This document shows positions 30,258-39,161 of a DNA stretch of 64,000 nucleotides, in pieces. Position 1 is the stretch's first letter, and each line of letters begins with the position of its first letter. The DNA is from Streptomyces griseomycini. GTDB lineage: Bacteria > Actinomycetota > Actinomycetes > Streptomycetales > Streptomycetaceae. Location of the stretch: NCBI RefSeq assembly GCF_014203535.1, contig NZ_JACHJI010000002.1:867777-931776 (forward strand). The letters are read 5' to 3'. The position numbers were made by a program, and so were the translations under genes. Under the pieces are notes generated by a model. It was not told where the DNA came from. It made no database searches and worked only from the letters and a program-made list of their open reading frames with translations.

Positions 30258-30764
30258 GTGAACCGAGCTCTCCCCGCTGTACGGCTCCGAGTCCCCACCC
30301 ACGAGGACGCCGTCGTCTGGCACCGGATCTTCGACGACCCGGAGGTCATGGAGTTCCACGGAGGCACGTCGGCGGAGCTGTCGGTCTACGAGGAGCTCAC
30401 CGCCCGCCAGCGCCGGCACGACGCCGAGCTCGGTTTCTGCCTGTGGAGCGTGCTCGACGAGACCGGCCGCGTCATCGGCTTCACGGGCGCCCAGCCGTGG
30501 CCGCGGGAGTGGGGCCCCGCGGGCGAGATCGAGATCGGCTGGCGGCTCGCGCGGGAGCACTGGGGCAAGGGGTACGTGACCGCGGCGGCGCGGCAGACGC
30601 TGGAGCGGGTGCGCGCCGCGGGGGTGCCGGACGTGGTGGCGATGGTCGACGCCCGCAACGCCCGCTCGATAGCGGTCACCCGGCGCCTGGGGATGCGCCT
30701 CGCCGACACCTTCACGAGCCCGGAGTCGCGCCGCGAGGCGCACTGCTACCGCCTGGAGCTGTGA
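30258..30764 (+). CDS. GNAT-family N-acetyltransferase (RimJ/RimL type)
   Basis: The 168-residue protein fits the Acetyltransf_3 pattern. An N-terminal LRVPTHEDAVVW strand-helix is followed by IGWRLAREHWGKGYVTAA, which contains the acetyl-CoA pyrophosphate loop, and the NARSIAVTRRLGM helix. The substrate is unknown; members acetylate protein N-termini or small amines. GTG 30258 is preferred because GAAGGG lies upstream, while a TTG at 30231 is in frame. It is divergent from the menJ-like gene. Confidence 0.85.
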   Translation: MNRALPAVRLRVPTHEDAVVWHRIFDDPEVMEFHGGTSAELSVYEELTARQRRHDAELGFCLWSVLDETGRVIGFTGAQPWPREWGPAGEIEIGWRLAREHWGKGYVTAAARQTLERVRAAGVPDVVAMVDARNARSIAVTRRLGMRLADTFTSPESRREAHCYRLEL

Positions 30765-30875
30765 CGGCGCCCCGGCGCCGTCACGCACGGTAGCCGATTG
30801 TCACGGATAGCCACCCGGAGCTTCCTGGCGGTGCGCGGCGGGTCTACCCTGCCGGTACCGCTGGGGGGTGAGTCC

Positions 30876-31217
30876 GTGCGTACGACACCCAGGACACCCG
30901 ACGTGCGCGTGCCGCGCCTGGTCGGTCTGATGGCCGTGGACGCGCGCGAGTCGGCCCGGGCGCGCGGCCTGTTCCTCACCGCGCCGGACCGGCCGGACTT
31001 CCCTCTCACCGTCGTCGACCACGTCGTGCGCCAGTACCCGCAGCCGGGCGCCGAGGTGCCGCGGGACTCGATGGTCTACGTGTGGTTCGACTTCGGGGAG
31101 GGGGACGGCGGCGGAGGGGTGCGCGAGCCGTGCGGGTCCCGGCCGCCCGCCGGCGGGCTCCGGCGGGAGCTGGAGGAGCCGCACGGCCCCCGGGCCGTGG
31201 TCCTCAGCTGTCCTTGA
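30876..31217 (+). CDS. Small PASTA-domain protein
   Basis: The 113-residue product holds one PASTA domain (residues ~8-70: [18 protein letters not shown] to a VYVWFD end). Such domains usually bind peptidoglycan or beta-lactams in Ser/Thr kinases and PBPs. There is no transmembrane helix, signal peptide or kinase domain, so its site of action is unclear. GTG 30876 has a GGGGGGTGAG site. The gene converges on menG and overlaps its 3' end by 14 nt. A short CACGGCCC/GGGCCGTG hairpin at 31182-31199 lies within its last codons. Confidence 0.75.
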   Translation: MRTTPRTPDVRVPRLVGLMAVDARESARARGLFLTAPDRPDFPLTVVDHVVRQYPQPGAEVPRDSMVYVWFDFGEGDGGGGVREPCGSRPPAGGLRRELEEPHGPRAVVLSCP

Positions 31218-31899
31218 AGCCCCGGTGCAGCGCCACCACGCCGCCCGTGAGGTTGCGCCACGCCACCTTCGACCACCCGGCGCCCCGCAGCCGTTCCGCC
31301 AGGGCGGGCTGGTCGGGCCAGGCGCGGATGGACTCGGCGAGGTAGACGTACGCCTCCGGGTTCGACGACACCGACCGCGCGACCGGCGGCAGCGCGCGCA
31401 TCAGGTACTCGGTGTAGACGGTGCGGAACGGCGCCCACGTCGGGTGCGAGAACTCGCAGATGACGATCCGCCCGCCGGGCCGGGTCACCCGGTGCATCTC
31501 GCGCAGCGCGGCGTCAAAGTCCTGCACGTTGCGCAGCCCGAAGGAGATGGTGACGGCGTCGAACGTGTCGTCCCTGAACGGCAGTCGCGTCGCGTCCCCG
31601 GCCGTGAACGGCAGCCAGGCGCTGCGCCGCTTGCCGACCTGGAGCATGCCGAGGGAGAAGTCGCAGGGGACGACGTAGGCGCCGGTGCGGGCGAACGGCA
31701 TCGACGACGTGCCCGTGCCGGCCGCCAGGTCCAGGACCTTCTGCGCGGGCCGCGCGCCGACCGCCTTCGCGACCTCCTTGCGCCACAGTCTCGCCTGCCC
31801 GAGGGACAGCACGTCGTTCGTCAGGTCGTACCGTTCCGCCACGCCGTCGAACATCGAGGCGACTTCGTGCGGCTGCTTGTCCAGGGATGCGCGGGTCAC
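31204..31899 (-). CDS. menG: Demethylmenaquinone methyltransferase
   Basis: The 231-residue class I SAM-dependent methyltransferase belongs to the UbiE/MenG family and does the last C-methylation of menaquinone. Visible motifs are [19 protein letters not shown] at the N-terminus, the SAM loop [10 protein letters not shown], and [15 protein letters not shown] 31899 gives the usual family length. Neighbours mqnC and the menJ-like gene support menaquinone, the only respiratory quinone of Streptomyces. Confidence 0.93.
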   Translation of the reverse strand: MTRASLDKQPHEVASMFDGVAERYDLTNDVLSLGQARLWRKEVAKAVGARPAQKVLDLAAGTGTSSMPFARTGAYVVPCDFSLGMLQVGKRRSAWLPFTAGDATRLPFRDDTFDAVTISFGLRNVQDFDAALREMHRVTRPGGRIVICEFSHPTWAPFRTVYTEYLMRALPPVARSVSSNPEAYVYLAESIRAWPDQPALAERLRGAGWSKVAWRNLTGGVVALHRGFKDS

Positions 31900-32107
31900 G
31901 CGCCCATTCTTGCAGCCCGCCCGCCCGGCAGGGGGGCCGGCTTCCGGCGCGCGGCGACGTCCTCGGCCCGGCCGGGGGTGTGGTGCGCGACCACCCGGAC
32001 GAGGGCCACCGCGCGGGGGTCGGAGCACCCGTCACGCCCCGGCGGGGCCACCGGGGCCGCCGGTTCCGGGCGTCCGGCCCGTACGGCCCGCTTGCGGTCC
32101 GCCCCCG
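31900..32107. other. Intergenic region upstream of menG
   Basis: About 208 bp of GC-rich sequence separate menG from the truncated glycosyltransferase. It probably holds the menG promoter. No gene is supported. Confidence 0.4.
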
Positions 32108-32998
32108 TCAGCCGCCCGTTCCCGGCGGCATCCCGACCTCGCCCGTCCGCTTCAGCTTCTGCCAGCGCAGCCGGCCGCCGGTCAGGGCGGTGACGCAGGA
32201 GTGGATGAGGACGAGGTACATCATCTGCCGGTACGCGAACTGCTGCAGCGGCATCATCAGCAGGTACCGGTACTTCTCCCGGTCGAGCCGGAAGGCGTAC
32301 GCGGCGCACACCAGCTGCACGCCCAGGACGGCGAGCCAGGCCAGCAGGGCGGCCTCGAAGTCGACGAAGAGCATCGAGTACGCGGTGAACACGTCGATGA
32401 GCGGCGCGAACACCGGCGTGACGATCTGGAACAGCACCACCAGCGGCATGCCGACCCGCCCGAACCGTCCCGAAGGTCCCTTGTCCGTCAGGGACTTGCG
32501 GTGCTTCCACAGCGCCTGCATGGTGCCGTACGACCAGCGGTGGCGCTGCGACCACAGCTGCCGCAGCGACCGGGGGGCCTCGGTCCACGCGCGGGCGTGC
32601 TCCTCGTAGACGACCCGCCATCCCTCACGGTGCAGCGCGATGGTGATGTCGGTGTCCTCGGCGAGGGTGTCCTCGCTCGTCCCGCCCGCCCGGAGGACCG
32701 CCTCGCGGCGGAACGCGCCGATCGCACCGGGGATGGTCGGCATGCAGCGCAGCAGGTCGTACATGCGCCGGTCGAGGTTGAAGCCCATCACGTACTCGAT
32801 GTGCTGCCAGGCCCCGATGAGCGTGGAGCGGTTGCCGACCTTGGCGTTGCCCGCGACGGCGCCCACCGACGGGTCGGCGAACGGCTGCACCAGGCGGCCC
32901 ACGGTGTCCGGCTCGAAGACGGTGTCTCCGTCCATCATCACGACGATGTCGTGCCGGGCGCTGCGGATGCCGTTGTTCAGGGCGGCCGGCGCCGCCAC
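32108..32998 (-). pseudogene. N-terminally truncated processive family-2 glycosyltransferase
   Basis: The readable product (296 residues) retains the DGD metal-binding motif near residue 23, the EDTDI acidic motif, the QRHRW motif of processive GT2 enzymes (cellulose/chitin synthase and NodC type) and C-terminal membrane helices. It begins at the Lys-Ala-Ala-Leu-Asn region of the fold, so the first ~60-80 residues with the nucleotide-binding strand (and any N-terminal deacetylase or membrane part) are missing. The only start is GTG 32998, four bases after the stop of the upstream gene and without a good ribosome site. I read it as a deletion remnant, though translational coupling could still express it. 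Confidence 0.65.
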
Positions 32999-33002
32999 GG
33001 GG

Positions 33003-33608
33003 TCAGCGCCGCCGGTACACCAGGCGCCCCTCGACCACGGTCGCCACGCAGGTCCCGGCGCCGCGTGCGGCGAGCGCGGCCTCGTCCGGCACGTCGAAGA
33101 CGGCGAACCGGGCGGCGGAGCCGGGCTCCCGGGGCTCCGCGAACGTCACCGGCAGTCCGCAGGCGTACGGGTCCAGCGAGGGCGTCCCGCCGGGGCGCCC
33201 CAGCCGGCCGGCGACGCCCAGTCCGGAACGGCGCACGGCGTCCCGGACGGCCCGGTTGCGCAGTTCCCCGCAGGCCACCGCGACCGTGCCGTGGGCCAGC
33301 ATGCGCTGCACCCCGCGCCGGGCGCTCGCACCCCAGCGGGCGTCGTCCATGGCCAGGGCCGCGAGCGCGTCCCCCGTCAGCGGCTCGGTGCCCAGCTCGT
33401 CGGCCTCACGCGGATCCGGGTGGTACGCCTCCTCCAGCAGCTCGTTGCCGTGGAGGTTGACGAGGCCGGGGGTGAGGATGCCGGGCCACCGGCGCACCCG
33501 GGCCCGCGGACGGTCGGCGAGCAGGTCCTCCAGGGAGCCCGCCCGGGCGATCCACGCGCCTTCGACGGCGAGCGCCCGCCCCTGGGAGTCCGCGTGGATC
33601 GTGAGCAT
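33003..33608 (-). CDS. Imidazolonepropionase-like (amidohydrolase-fold) protein
   Basis: The 201-residue protein resembles the N-terminal strands of the amidohydrolase composite domain, with PGILTPGLVNLHGN standing where metal-dependent hydrolases have GLVDxHxH. The second metal histidine and most of the barrel are absent, so it is much shorter than true amidohydrolases (~400) and is probably not a normal hydrolase. Proteins of this size sit beside mqnC in other Streptomyces, so it may be complete and linked to the futalosine pathway; this is inference. It starts 7 nt after mqnC. Confidence 0.7.
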   Translation of the reverse strand: MLTIHADSQGRALAVEGAWIARAGSLEDLLADRPRARVRRWPGILTPGLVNLHGNELLEEAYHPDPREADELGTEPLTGDALAALAMDDARWGASARRGVQRMLAHGTVAVACGELRNRAVRDAVRRSGLGVAGRLGRPGGTPSLDPYACGLPVTFAEPREPGSAARFAVFDVPDEAALAARGAGTCVATVVEGRLVYRRR

Positions 33609-33615
33609 GCGCGGC

Positions 33616-34815
33616 CTAGTTGGACGCGAGGAGCTTCAGCTCCGGGTGGGCGGTGCCGCCCTCGATGGCGGTGGAGGAGATGTGGGAGACCACGCGGTCG
33701 TCGGCGGGGTCGTCCGCCGGGTCGTCGTGCACCACGAGGTGCTCGTACGTCGTCGACCGCTGGGCGGGCACCCGGCCCGCCTTGCGGATCAGGTCGATGA
33801 TCTCCAGCCGGTTGGAGCGGTGCCTGGCGCCGGCGGACGACACCACGTTCTCCTCGAGCATGATCGAGCCGAGGTCGTCCGCGCCGTAGTGCAGGGAGAG
33901 CTGGCCGACCTCCTTGCCCGTGGTCAGCCAGGAGCCCTGGATGTGGGCCACGTTGTCGAGGAAGACGCGGGCGATGGCGATCATCCGCAGGTACTCGAAG
34001 ATCGTGGCCTGGGTGCGGCCCTTCAGGTGGTTGTTCTCGGGCTGGTAGGTGTACGGGATGAAGGCGCGGAAGCCGCCCGTGCGGTCCTGCACGTCCCGGA
34101 TCATCCGCAGGTGCTCGATGCGCTCGGCGTTGGTCTCGCCGGTGCCCATCAGCATGGTGGAGGTGGACTCGACGCCCAGGTTGTGCGCGATCTCCATGAT
34201 CTCCAGCCAGCGCTCGCCGGACTCCTTCAGCGGCGCGATGGCCTTGCGCGGCCGCTCGGGCAGCAGCTCGGCGCCGGCCCCGGCGAAGGAGTCGAGTCCG
34301 GCCGCGTGGATCCGGGTGATCGCCTCCTCGACGCTCACCCCCGAGATCCGCGCCATGTGCTCGACCTCGCTCGCCCCCAGGCTGTGGATGACGAGCTGCG
34401 GGAACTCCTTCTTGATGGCGGCGAAGTGCTTCTCGTAGTACTCCACGCCGTAGTCCGGGTGGTGGCCGCCCTGGAACATGATCTGCGTGCCGCCCAGCTC
34501 GACCGTCTCGGCGCAGCGGCGCAGGATGTCGTCGAGGTCGCGGGTCCAGCCCTTGGCGGTGTCCTTGGGGGCGGCGTAGAAGGCGCAGAACCTGCACGCC
34601 GTGACGCACACGTTCGTGTAGTTGATGTTCCGCTCGATGATGTACGTCGCGATGTGCTCGGTCCCGGCGTACTTCCGCCTGCGGACGGCGTCGGCGGCGG
34701 CGCCCAGCGCGTGCAGCGGGGCGTCGCGGTAGAGGACGAGCGCCTCTTCGGGGGTGATCCGCCCACCGGCGGCAGCACGGTCGAGGATGGGCTGAAGGTC
34801 GGCCTTCTCGGTCAC
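33616..34815 (-). CDS. mqnC: Cyclic dehypoxanthinyl futalosine synthase
   Basis: The 399-residue radical-SAM enzyme makes cyclic dehypoxanthinyl futalosine in the futalosine menaquinone route. The CxxxCxxC cluster motif is Cys70/74/77 in CVTACRFCAFY, and the family segments MFQGGHHPDYGVEYYEKHF and GETNAERIEHL are present. GTG 34815 follows AAAGGG. It leads a two-gene unit with the imidazolonepropionase-like gene. The other mqn genes are not in the window. Confidence 0.94.
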   Translation of the reverse strand: MTEKADLQPILDRAAAGGRITPEEALVLYRDAPLHALGAAADAVRRRKYAGTEHIATYIIERNINYTNVCVTACRFCAFYAAPKDTAKGWTRDLDDILRRCAETVELGGTQIMFQGGHHPDYGVEYYEKHFAAIKKEFPQLVIHSLGASEVEHMARISGVSVEEAITRIHAAGLDSFAGAGAELLPERPRKAIAPLKESGERWLEIMEIAHNLGVESTSTMLMGTGETNAERIEHLRMIRDVQDRTGGFRAFIPYTYQPENNHLKGRTQATIFEYLRMIAIARVFLDNVAHIQGSWLTTGKEVGQLSLHYGADDLGSIMLEENVVSSAGARHRSNRLEIIDLIRKAGRVPAQRSTTYEHLVVHDDPADDPADDRVVSHISSTAIEGGTAHPELKLLASN

Positions 34816-34884
34816 CGGGCGTCCCTTTCGACAGGGTGTGGACGGACCGATCCAGCGTACGCCAGGGGTCCCGGGCCGCTGACG

Positions 34885-35619
34885 TCAGGCCGCGTACGCC
34901 CCGATCAGCAACCCCGCGAGGGCCCCGCTGATCAGGAAAGGACCGAACGGGATCGCCGTCTTGCGCCCCGCCTTCCGGGCGACGACGAGGACACCCCCGT
35001 ACAGCGCCCCGAACAGGAACCCGGCGAAGGTGCCGAGCATGACGGCCGGCCAGCCGTACCAGCCGAGGACGGCGCCCGCGCCCAGGGCGAGCTTCACGTC
35101 GCCGAAGCCCATGCCGTTCGGGTTGATCAGGAACAGCACGAAGTACCCGGCGCCGAGCGCGAGCGCGCCCAGCAGGGCCGTCGTCCACTCCCCCGCGTGC
35201 TCGGGGACGAGGGCGATCGGCCCCAGCAGGACGAGCGCGGCACCGGCGAAGGGCAGGGTGAGCGGGTCGGGCAGCCGCTGCACCCGGAAGTCGACGACCG
35301 CGAGCAGCACGCCGACGGGCGCGAGCAGCAGCCACACCGCCAGCTCGGGCCGGGCCCCGGTGGCGGCGGCGAGGGCGGCGCAGACCAGGACGGTGGCGAG
35401 GACGGGAGCGGCGCCCGGTCCGTACGCCGGCCCCGCGCACCGCCCGCACCTGGCCCGTCCGAGCCAGCCCGTGACGGGATGCCCCGCCGGACACGCCGTG
35501 CGCCACTCCTGCCCCGACGGGACGGAGAACCGGTAGGCCGCGCGCGGCAGCACCGCGCCCGCCGCCGCGCCCCACAGCGCGGCGGTGACGATCAGCGAGA
35601 CGTACAGGCCGTCGCTCAT
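34885..35619 (-). CDS. Type IV prepilin peptidase (A24 family)
   Basis: The 244-residue membrane aspartyl protease has catalytic Asp110 (VVDFRVQRLPD) and Asp174 in the GFGDVK motif. Cys43, Cys58 and Cys61 recall the zinc CxxC pairs of TadV/PilD-type enzymes. Around seven hydrophobic helices are visible. It should cleave the leader of the Flp pilin and TadE pseudopilins encoded at 42.3-43.5 kb, each of which has a Gly-x4-Glu site. It lies 28 nt after the LysM/BTAD gene on the same strand. Confidence 0.88.
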   Translation of the reverse strand: MSDGLYVSLIVTAALWGAAAGAVLPRAAYRFSVPSGQEWRTACPAGHPVTGWLGRARCGRCAGPAYGPGAAPVLATVLVCAALAAATGARPELAVWLLLAPVGVLLAVVDFRVQRLPDPLTLPFAGAALVLLGPIALVPEHAGEWTTALLGALALGAGYFVLFLINPNGMGFGDVKLALGAGAVLGWYGWPAVMLGTFAGFLFGALYGGVLVVARKAGRKTAIPFGPFLISGALAGLLIGAYAA

Positions 35620-35647
35620 CCCCCGGACCGCTCCTCCCCCGGACCGC

Positions 35648-38626
35648 TCATCCGGCTGCCGCGACCGCGTCGCGCCACGTCGGCAGCAGTTCGTCGAGCA
35701 GTGCCTCGGTGCGCGGCGGCAGCCCGCGGGCGCCGCTGCGGCCGACGAGGTCGGCGGCGAGGGCGGTCAGCCGCTCGGGATCGCCGAGGGAGTGGGTGGC
35801 GCGCAGCAGCTCGTGCCACAGCCGCTCGTCGGCCGGGGCGGTGCGCAGCGCCGCGTTCAGCGCCTCGATGGCCTTCTCCGCGCGGTTCTTCTCCAGGTGG
35901 AACTCGCAGAGCGCGAGCCCGGTGTCCGCGACGAGCAGCGGGAGCTGGGCGTCGACGATCTCGTGGGTGAGCCAGCGGTAGCGGCCCTCGGGCCGGTCGG
36001 CGAGCAGCGGCCCGCGCACCAGCACCAGCGCGTCGGTGAGCAGCCGCCCGCGCACGGCCCGGCTGTCGACGCCCCGGCCCTGGGTGGCCTCGTGGTACAG
36101 CGACCGCAGCACGTCCAGGTCGGAGACGACGGACTTGGCGAGGGTGAGCCGCCCGGTGTCGTCCGTGCCGAGGCGGGGCGTGCCGTCGGGGTCGGTCCCG
36201 AGCCAGGTCCGCAGCCGCTCGACGAGCGCCTCGCGCACGTCGTCGGTGACGCCGCGCGGCCACAGCGCGGAGGACAGCACGCGCGGGTGCACGCCCTCGC
36301 GGTGCAGGAGCAGCAGCGCGAGCGCCTCGTGGAGCAGGGCGCTGCGCTCGCCGTCCGGGGTGTCGAGCCCGATGATCTCGTACGGGCCGACCAGGCGGGC
36401 GTAGACCGCCGGCCGCCCCTGCTCGCTGATGTCGACCAGGAACGGCGGGGTGTTGCCCGGTCCGTCGGGGCCGCGCTCGGGATCGGCCTCGACGAACAGC
36501 TCCACCACCGCGCGCTGTTGGGCGGGGGGCAGCAGCTGGGCGTCGAGTTCGAGGCCGAGCAGCGGGGCGAGCAGCTTGCCCTCGCCGGTGATCTCCATCT
36601 CCCAGGCGGCGCCCGGCAGATCGCCGCTCCCGGTGCCGACGAGGTAGCCGATGCCGAGGCGGCTCGCGTCGGCGGCCAGCTCGGCGAGCCGGAGCGCGTC
36701 CTCGGCGGACGGCTCGGCGGCGAGCAGCACCAGGTGCGGGGCCCAACGGGTGTGCTGGGCCGGACCGGTGCGTCCGGTGAGGACGGAGTCGTGCCCGGCG
36801 GCGCCGAGCGCGCCCCGCCGCTGCCGCGTCTCTGCCTCCATGGTCTCGAGCAGCGCCTCGACGCCGTCGAGGTGGCGCAGCCGGTTGGGCGCGAGCGGGG
36901 TGAGGTCCTCGCCGAACCCGACGAGCGTGATGGTCATCCGGTCCGACCACCCGTTGGTGGCCAGCTCGGCGGCGACGGACGCGAACACGGCGGCCCGGTC
37001 CTCCTCGCGGCCGCTCAGCGAGACGATGCCGGGCACCGACTCCAGGTTGAGCAGCAGCCGCGAGTCGTCCATGGTGCCGAGGCTGACGAGCCCCGGGTAG
37101 GGGGCGGCGGTGTCGGCGTCCTCGTACCGCTCGGCGTCGTCCTTGGCGAGCATCCAGAACGTCTGGTCCTGGCCGAGCTGCCAGGGCGCCGGCGGCTTCC
37201 CGGAGGGCTGGGCGAGCTGGAGGTGCAGGTCCCCGTTGCTGAGCCAGGCCGCGTAGACGGTCGGCAGGGGCCGCGACTCGGCGGTGAGGGCGGCGGCGAG
37301 CCCGCGCAACGACCGGTCGAGCAGCCGTACGCCCTCGGGGTCGGCGCCGACGAGCAGCGCGTCCTGCGCGTCCTGGGCGTCCCCGGTCGGCGTGGGCGGC
37401 TCCATCCCGCGCCGCCCGCCGATGCCTCCGAACGCCGACTGCCACAGCGCCTGCCGGCGCCGGTGCCCGAGGGCGCCGAGGAGGCCGGCGGCGAGGAGCG
37501 GGGCGGCGAGGAGGGCCTCGGGCAGCCCGAAGGAGGAGGTGGAGGAGGCGGGGGCGTCCTGGGCGGGGGCGGCGTGCTGCCGGTCGGGGGCAGCGGGCTG
37601 CCGGTGGCCCGCGTCGTCGGCGGCGGGCGCGGGCCGCTGCTCGGGCACCAGGACGTGGGCGGCGCCCCCGCCGCCCTGGGCCTGGGCGTGGTCGCCGGTC
37701 TCGGCGTAGTCGTGGATCTGCTGCCGCACCTCCGGCGAGACCTCGGGTGCCTCGTCGGGCATCTCGACGAGGTCGCCGCCGCGGGCGTCGCCGGGCATCT
37801 CCATGATCCAGCCGGGCCGGATCAGGCTGGCCTCGGAGAGCCTGGAACCGTCCGGCTGGATACGGTCCTTGTTGAGGTCGAAGATCTCCTTGTACCGGCG
37901 TCCGTCACCGAGGTGCCGCTCGGCGATCTCCCAGAGGGAGTCGTGGTGGCGCCCCTCGGGCGGCTGGATCCGGTAGAACTTCGTGTCCCCCCGCTTGGCG
38001 GTGCCGCCCCCCGCGTCGGCGTGCGCGGCGGCGTGGGACGCCTGCTCCGCGAGGGCGGCCGCGGCACCGGCGGCCCGCTCCTGCTGCTGGGCGAAGATCC
38101 CCGGCGTCTGCTGGGCGGCGGCGACGGTGGGGCGCTGGTTCCCCTCGAGGCTCTGCCCGAGCTGGCTCAGCCCCGGCGTGAAGCTGCCCGCGGCGGCGCC
38201 GACGAGCAGCAGCGCGGCGACGAGCTGCCGGGCGAGCAGCTGACTGGGCCCGGCCCCCGGCACCCGCCCCGGCACGCCGACCCCGGACAGCGCGGCCTTC
38301 ATCTCGACGAGCACGCAGGCGGTGAACTGGGCCCAGGCGAGCCAGACGACGAAGGTGAGGATGTCCAGGAAGGTCGAGACGGAGAGGTCCGCCCTGAGCC
38401 ACTCCATCGGCTCGAACGAGCTCGGGAGCGGCCAGCCGGCCGCCGTGGCCAGCGCGAGCGGCACCCCGACGACCAGGACGAGCAGCGCGACGAGGGCGAG
38501 GAACGCCTTGACGAAGTCCCCGAACGTCCGCCGCCGCACCCGCACCGGCTGCGGCGTCCGGTTCCGCGGAGCGGCGGAACCGGCGTCCGTCGAGCTTGAC
38601 GAGCTGGAACTGCGGCGTCGCGGCAT
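35648..38626 (-). CDS. Large membrane protein with LysM and bacterial transcriptional activator (BTAD) domains
   Basis: The 992-residue protein begins with a Ser-rich tail and three hydrophobic helices (~35-65, ~85-110, ~130-155). A LysM-like domain (~215-285; SLWEIAERHLGDGRRYKEIF) and a Pro/Ala-rich spacer follow, then another membrane pair (~380-405). The C-terminal half resembles SARP regulators, with a winged-helix-like region (~750-840) and a TPR-like BTAD domain (~845-990). Such proteins accompany Tad loci in Streptomyces. A surface-sensing or pilus-regulating role is plausible but inferred. Confidence 0.75.
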   Translation of the reverse strand: MPRRRSSSSSSSTDAGSAAPRNRTPQPVRVRRRTFGDFVKAFLALVALLVLVVGVPLALATAAGWPLPSSFEPMEWLRADLSVSTFLDILTFVVWLAWAQFTACVLVEMKAALSGVGVPGRVPGAGPSQLLARQLVAALLLVGAAAGSFTPGLSQLGQSLEGNQRPTVAAAQQTPGIFAQQQERAAGAAAALAEQASHAAAHADAGGGTAKRGDTKFYRIQPPEGRHHDSLWEIAERHLGDGRRYKEIFDLNKDRIQPDGSRLSEASLIRPGWIMEMPGDARGGDLVEMPDEAPEVSPEVRQQIHDYAETGDHAQAQGGGGAAHVLVPEQRPAPAADDAGHRQPAAPDRQHAAPAQDAPASSTSSFGLPEALLAAPLLAAGLLGALGHRRRQALWQSAFGGIGGRRGMEPPTPTGDAQDAQDALLVGADPEGVRLLDRSLRGLAAALTAESRPLPTVYAAWLSNGDLHLQLAQPSGKPPAPWQLGQDQTFWMLAKDDAERYEDADTAAPYPGLVSLGTMDDSRLLLNLESVPGIVSLSGREEDRAAVFASVAAELATNGWSDRMTITLVGFGEDLTPLAPNRLRHLDGVEALLETMEAETRQRRGALGAAGHDSVLTGRTGPAQHTRWAPHLVLLAAEPSAEDALRLAELAADASRLGIGYLVGTGSGDLPGAAWEMEITGEGKLLAPLLGLELDAQLLPPAQQRAVVELFVEADPERGPDGPGNTPPFLVDISEQGRPAVYARLVGPYEIIGLDTPDGERSALLHEALALLLLHREGVHPRVLSSALWPRGVTDDVREALVERLRTWLGTDPDGTPRLGTDDTGRLTLAKSVVSDLDVLRSLYHEATQGRGVDSRAVRGRLLTDALVLVRGPLLADRPEGRYRWLTHEIVDAQLPLLVADTGLALCEFHLEKNRAEKAIEALNAALRTAPADERLWHELLRATHSLGDPERLTALAADLVGRSGARGLPPRTEALLDELLPTWRDAVAAAG

Positions 38627-38853
38627 GGCGGGTGTCCTGGGTCCTGTGTGGGAGGAGTTGGGTGAGGTGGTGGAGGGCGTACTGAGCCTACCGAGATCTT
38701 ATTGACTCGAACGGACGCCGTCGAAGGGCGGAGCCACCCCTCTTCCGCCCGGCGCCCTCCGCAGGATCCCGCCGTTCGCAACCGTCACGGCACACTCCTC
38801 ACGTTCCCCACACGATCCGCCGTTACCTCACAAGTAGCCGCTGTCTGCTCCTG

Positions 38854-39075
38854 ATGGCTTCGTTCTCCGCTGCACACAGCCGACACCAGGGTGGAACATC
38901 CGCGGCCCGCCGGCCCCTGCCCGTCACCGCAGCCGCGCTCACCGCGACGGCGGCACTGCTCCCCTCCGCCTGCGGCGGGGACGGCGACGAGCCGTCCGAC
39001 GACACCGAGGGGGCGGGCACGGGGGTGTGGCAGACCGTGCCGACCGCGTCGAAGAAGAGGGGCGGGTGTTCCTGA
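38854..39075 (+). pseudogene. Lipoprotein remnant with internal deletion
   Basis: The 73-residue reading frame contains a lipoprotein signal (RRPLPVTAAALTATAALL, lipobox Cys then GGDGDEP). It then jumps directly to GVWQTVPTASKKRGGCS at the stop. The intact lipoprotein at 52204-52860 has the same signal and ends GVWQTAVLNSERGNDSC. The remnant therefore keeps both ends of that family and has lost about 140 codons between. It has no clear ribosome site. Confidence 0.65.
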
Positions 39076-39095
39076 TGCGGTGGCTGACGAAGCGG

Positions 39096-39139
39096 CGCAA
39101 CGCCTGGTCGAGTGGGTCACCATGCTCATCGTCCTTACC
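39096..39139 (+). mobile_element. Short IS5-family transposase-like fragment
   Basis: About 14 codons read as LVEWVTMLIV, nearly identical in DNA to the start of the IS5-type transposase remnant at 40366-40400. The sequence then diverges. It is too short to be sure it is not a chance match. Confidence 0.35.
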
Positions 39140-39161
39140 GCCGTCGGAACTTCCGTGTTTC

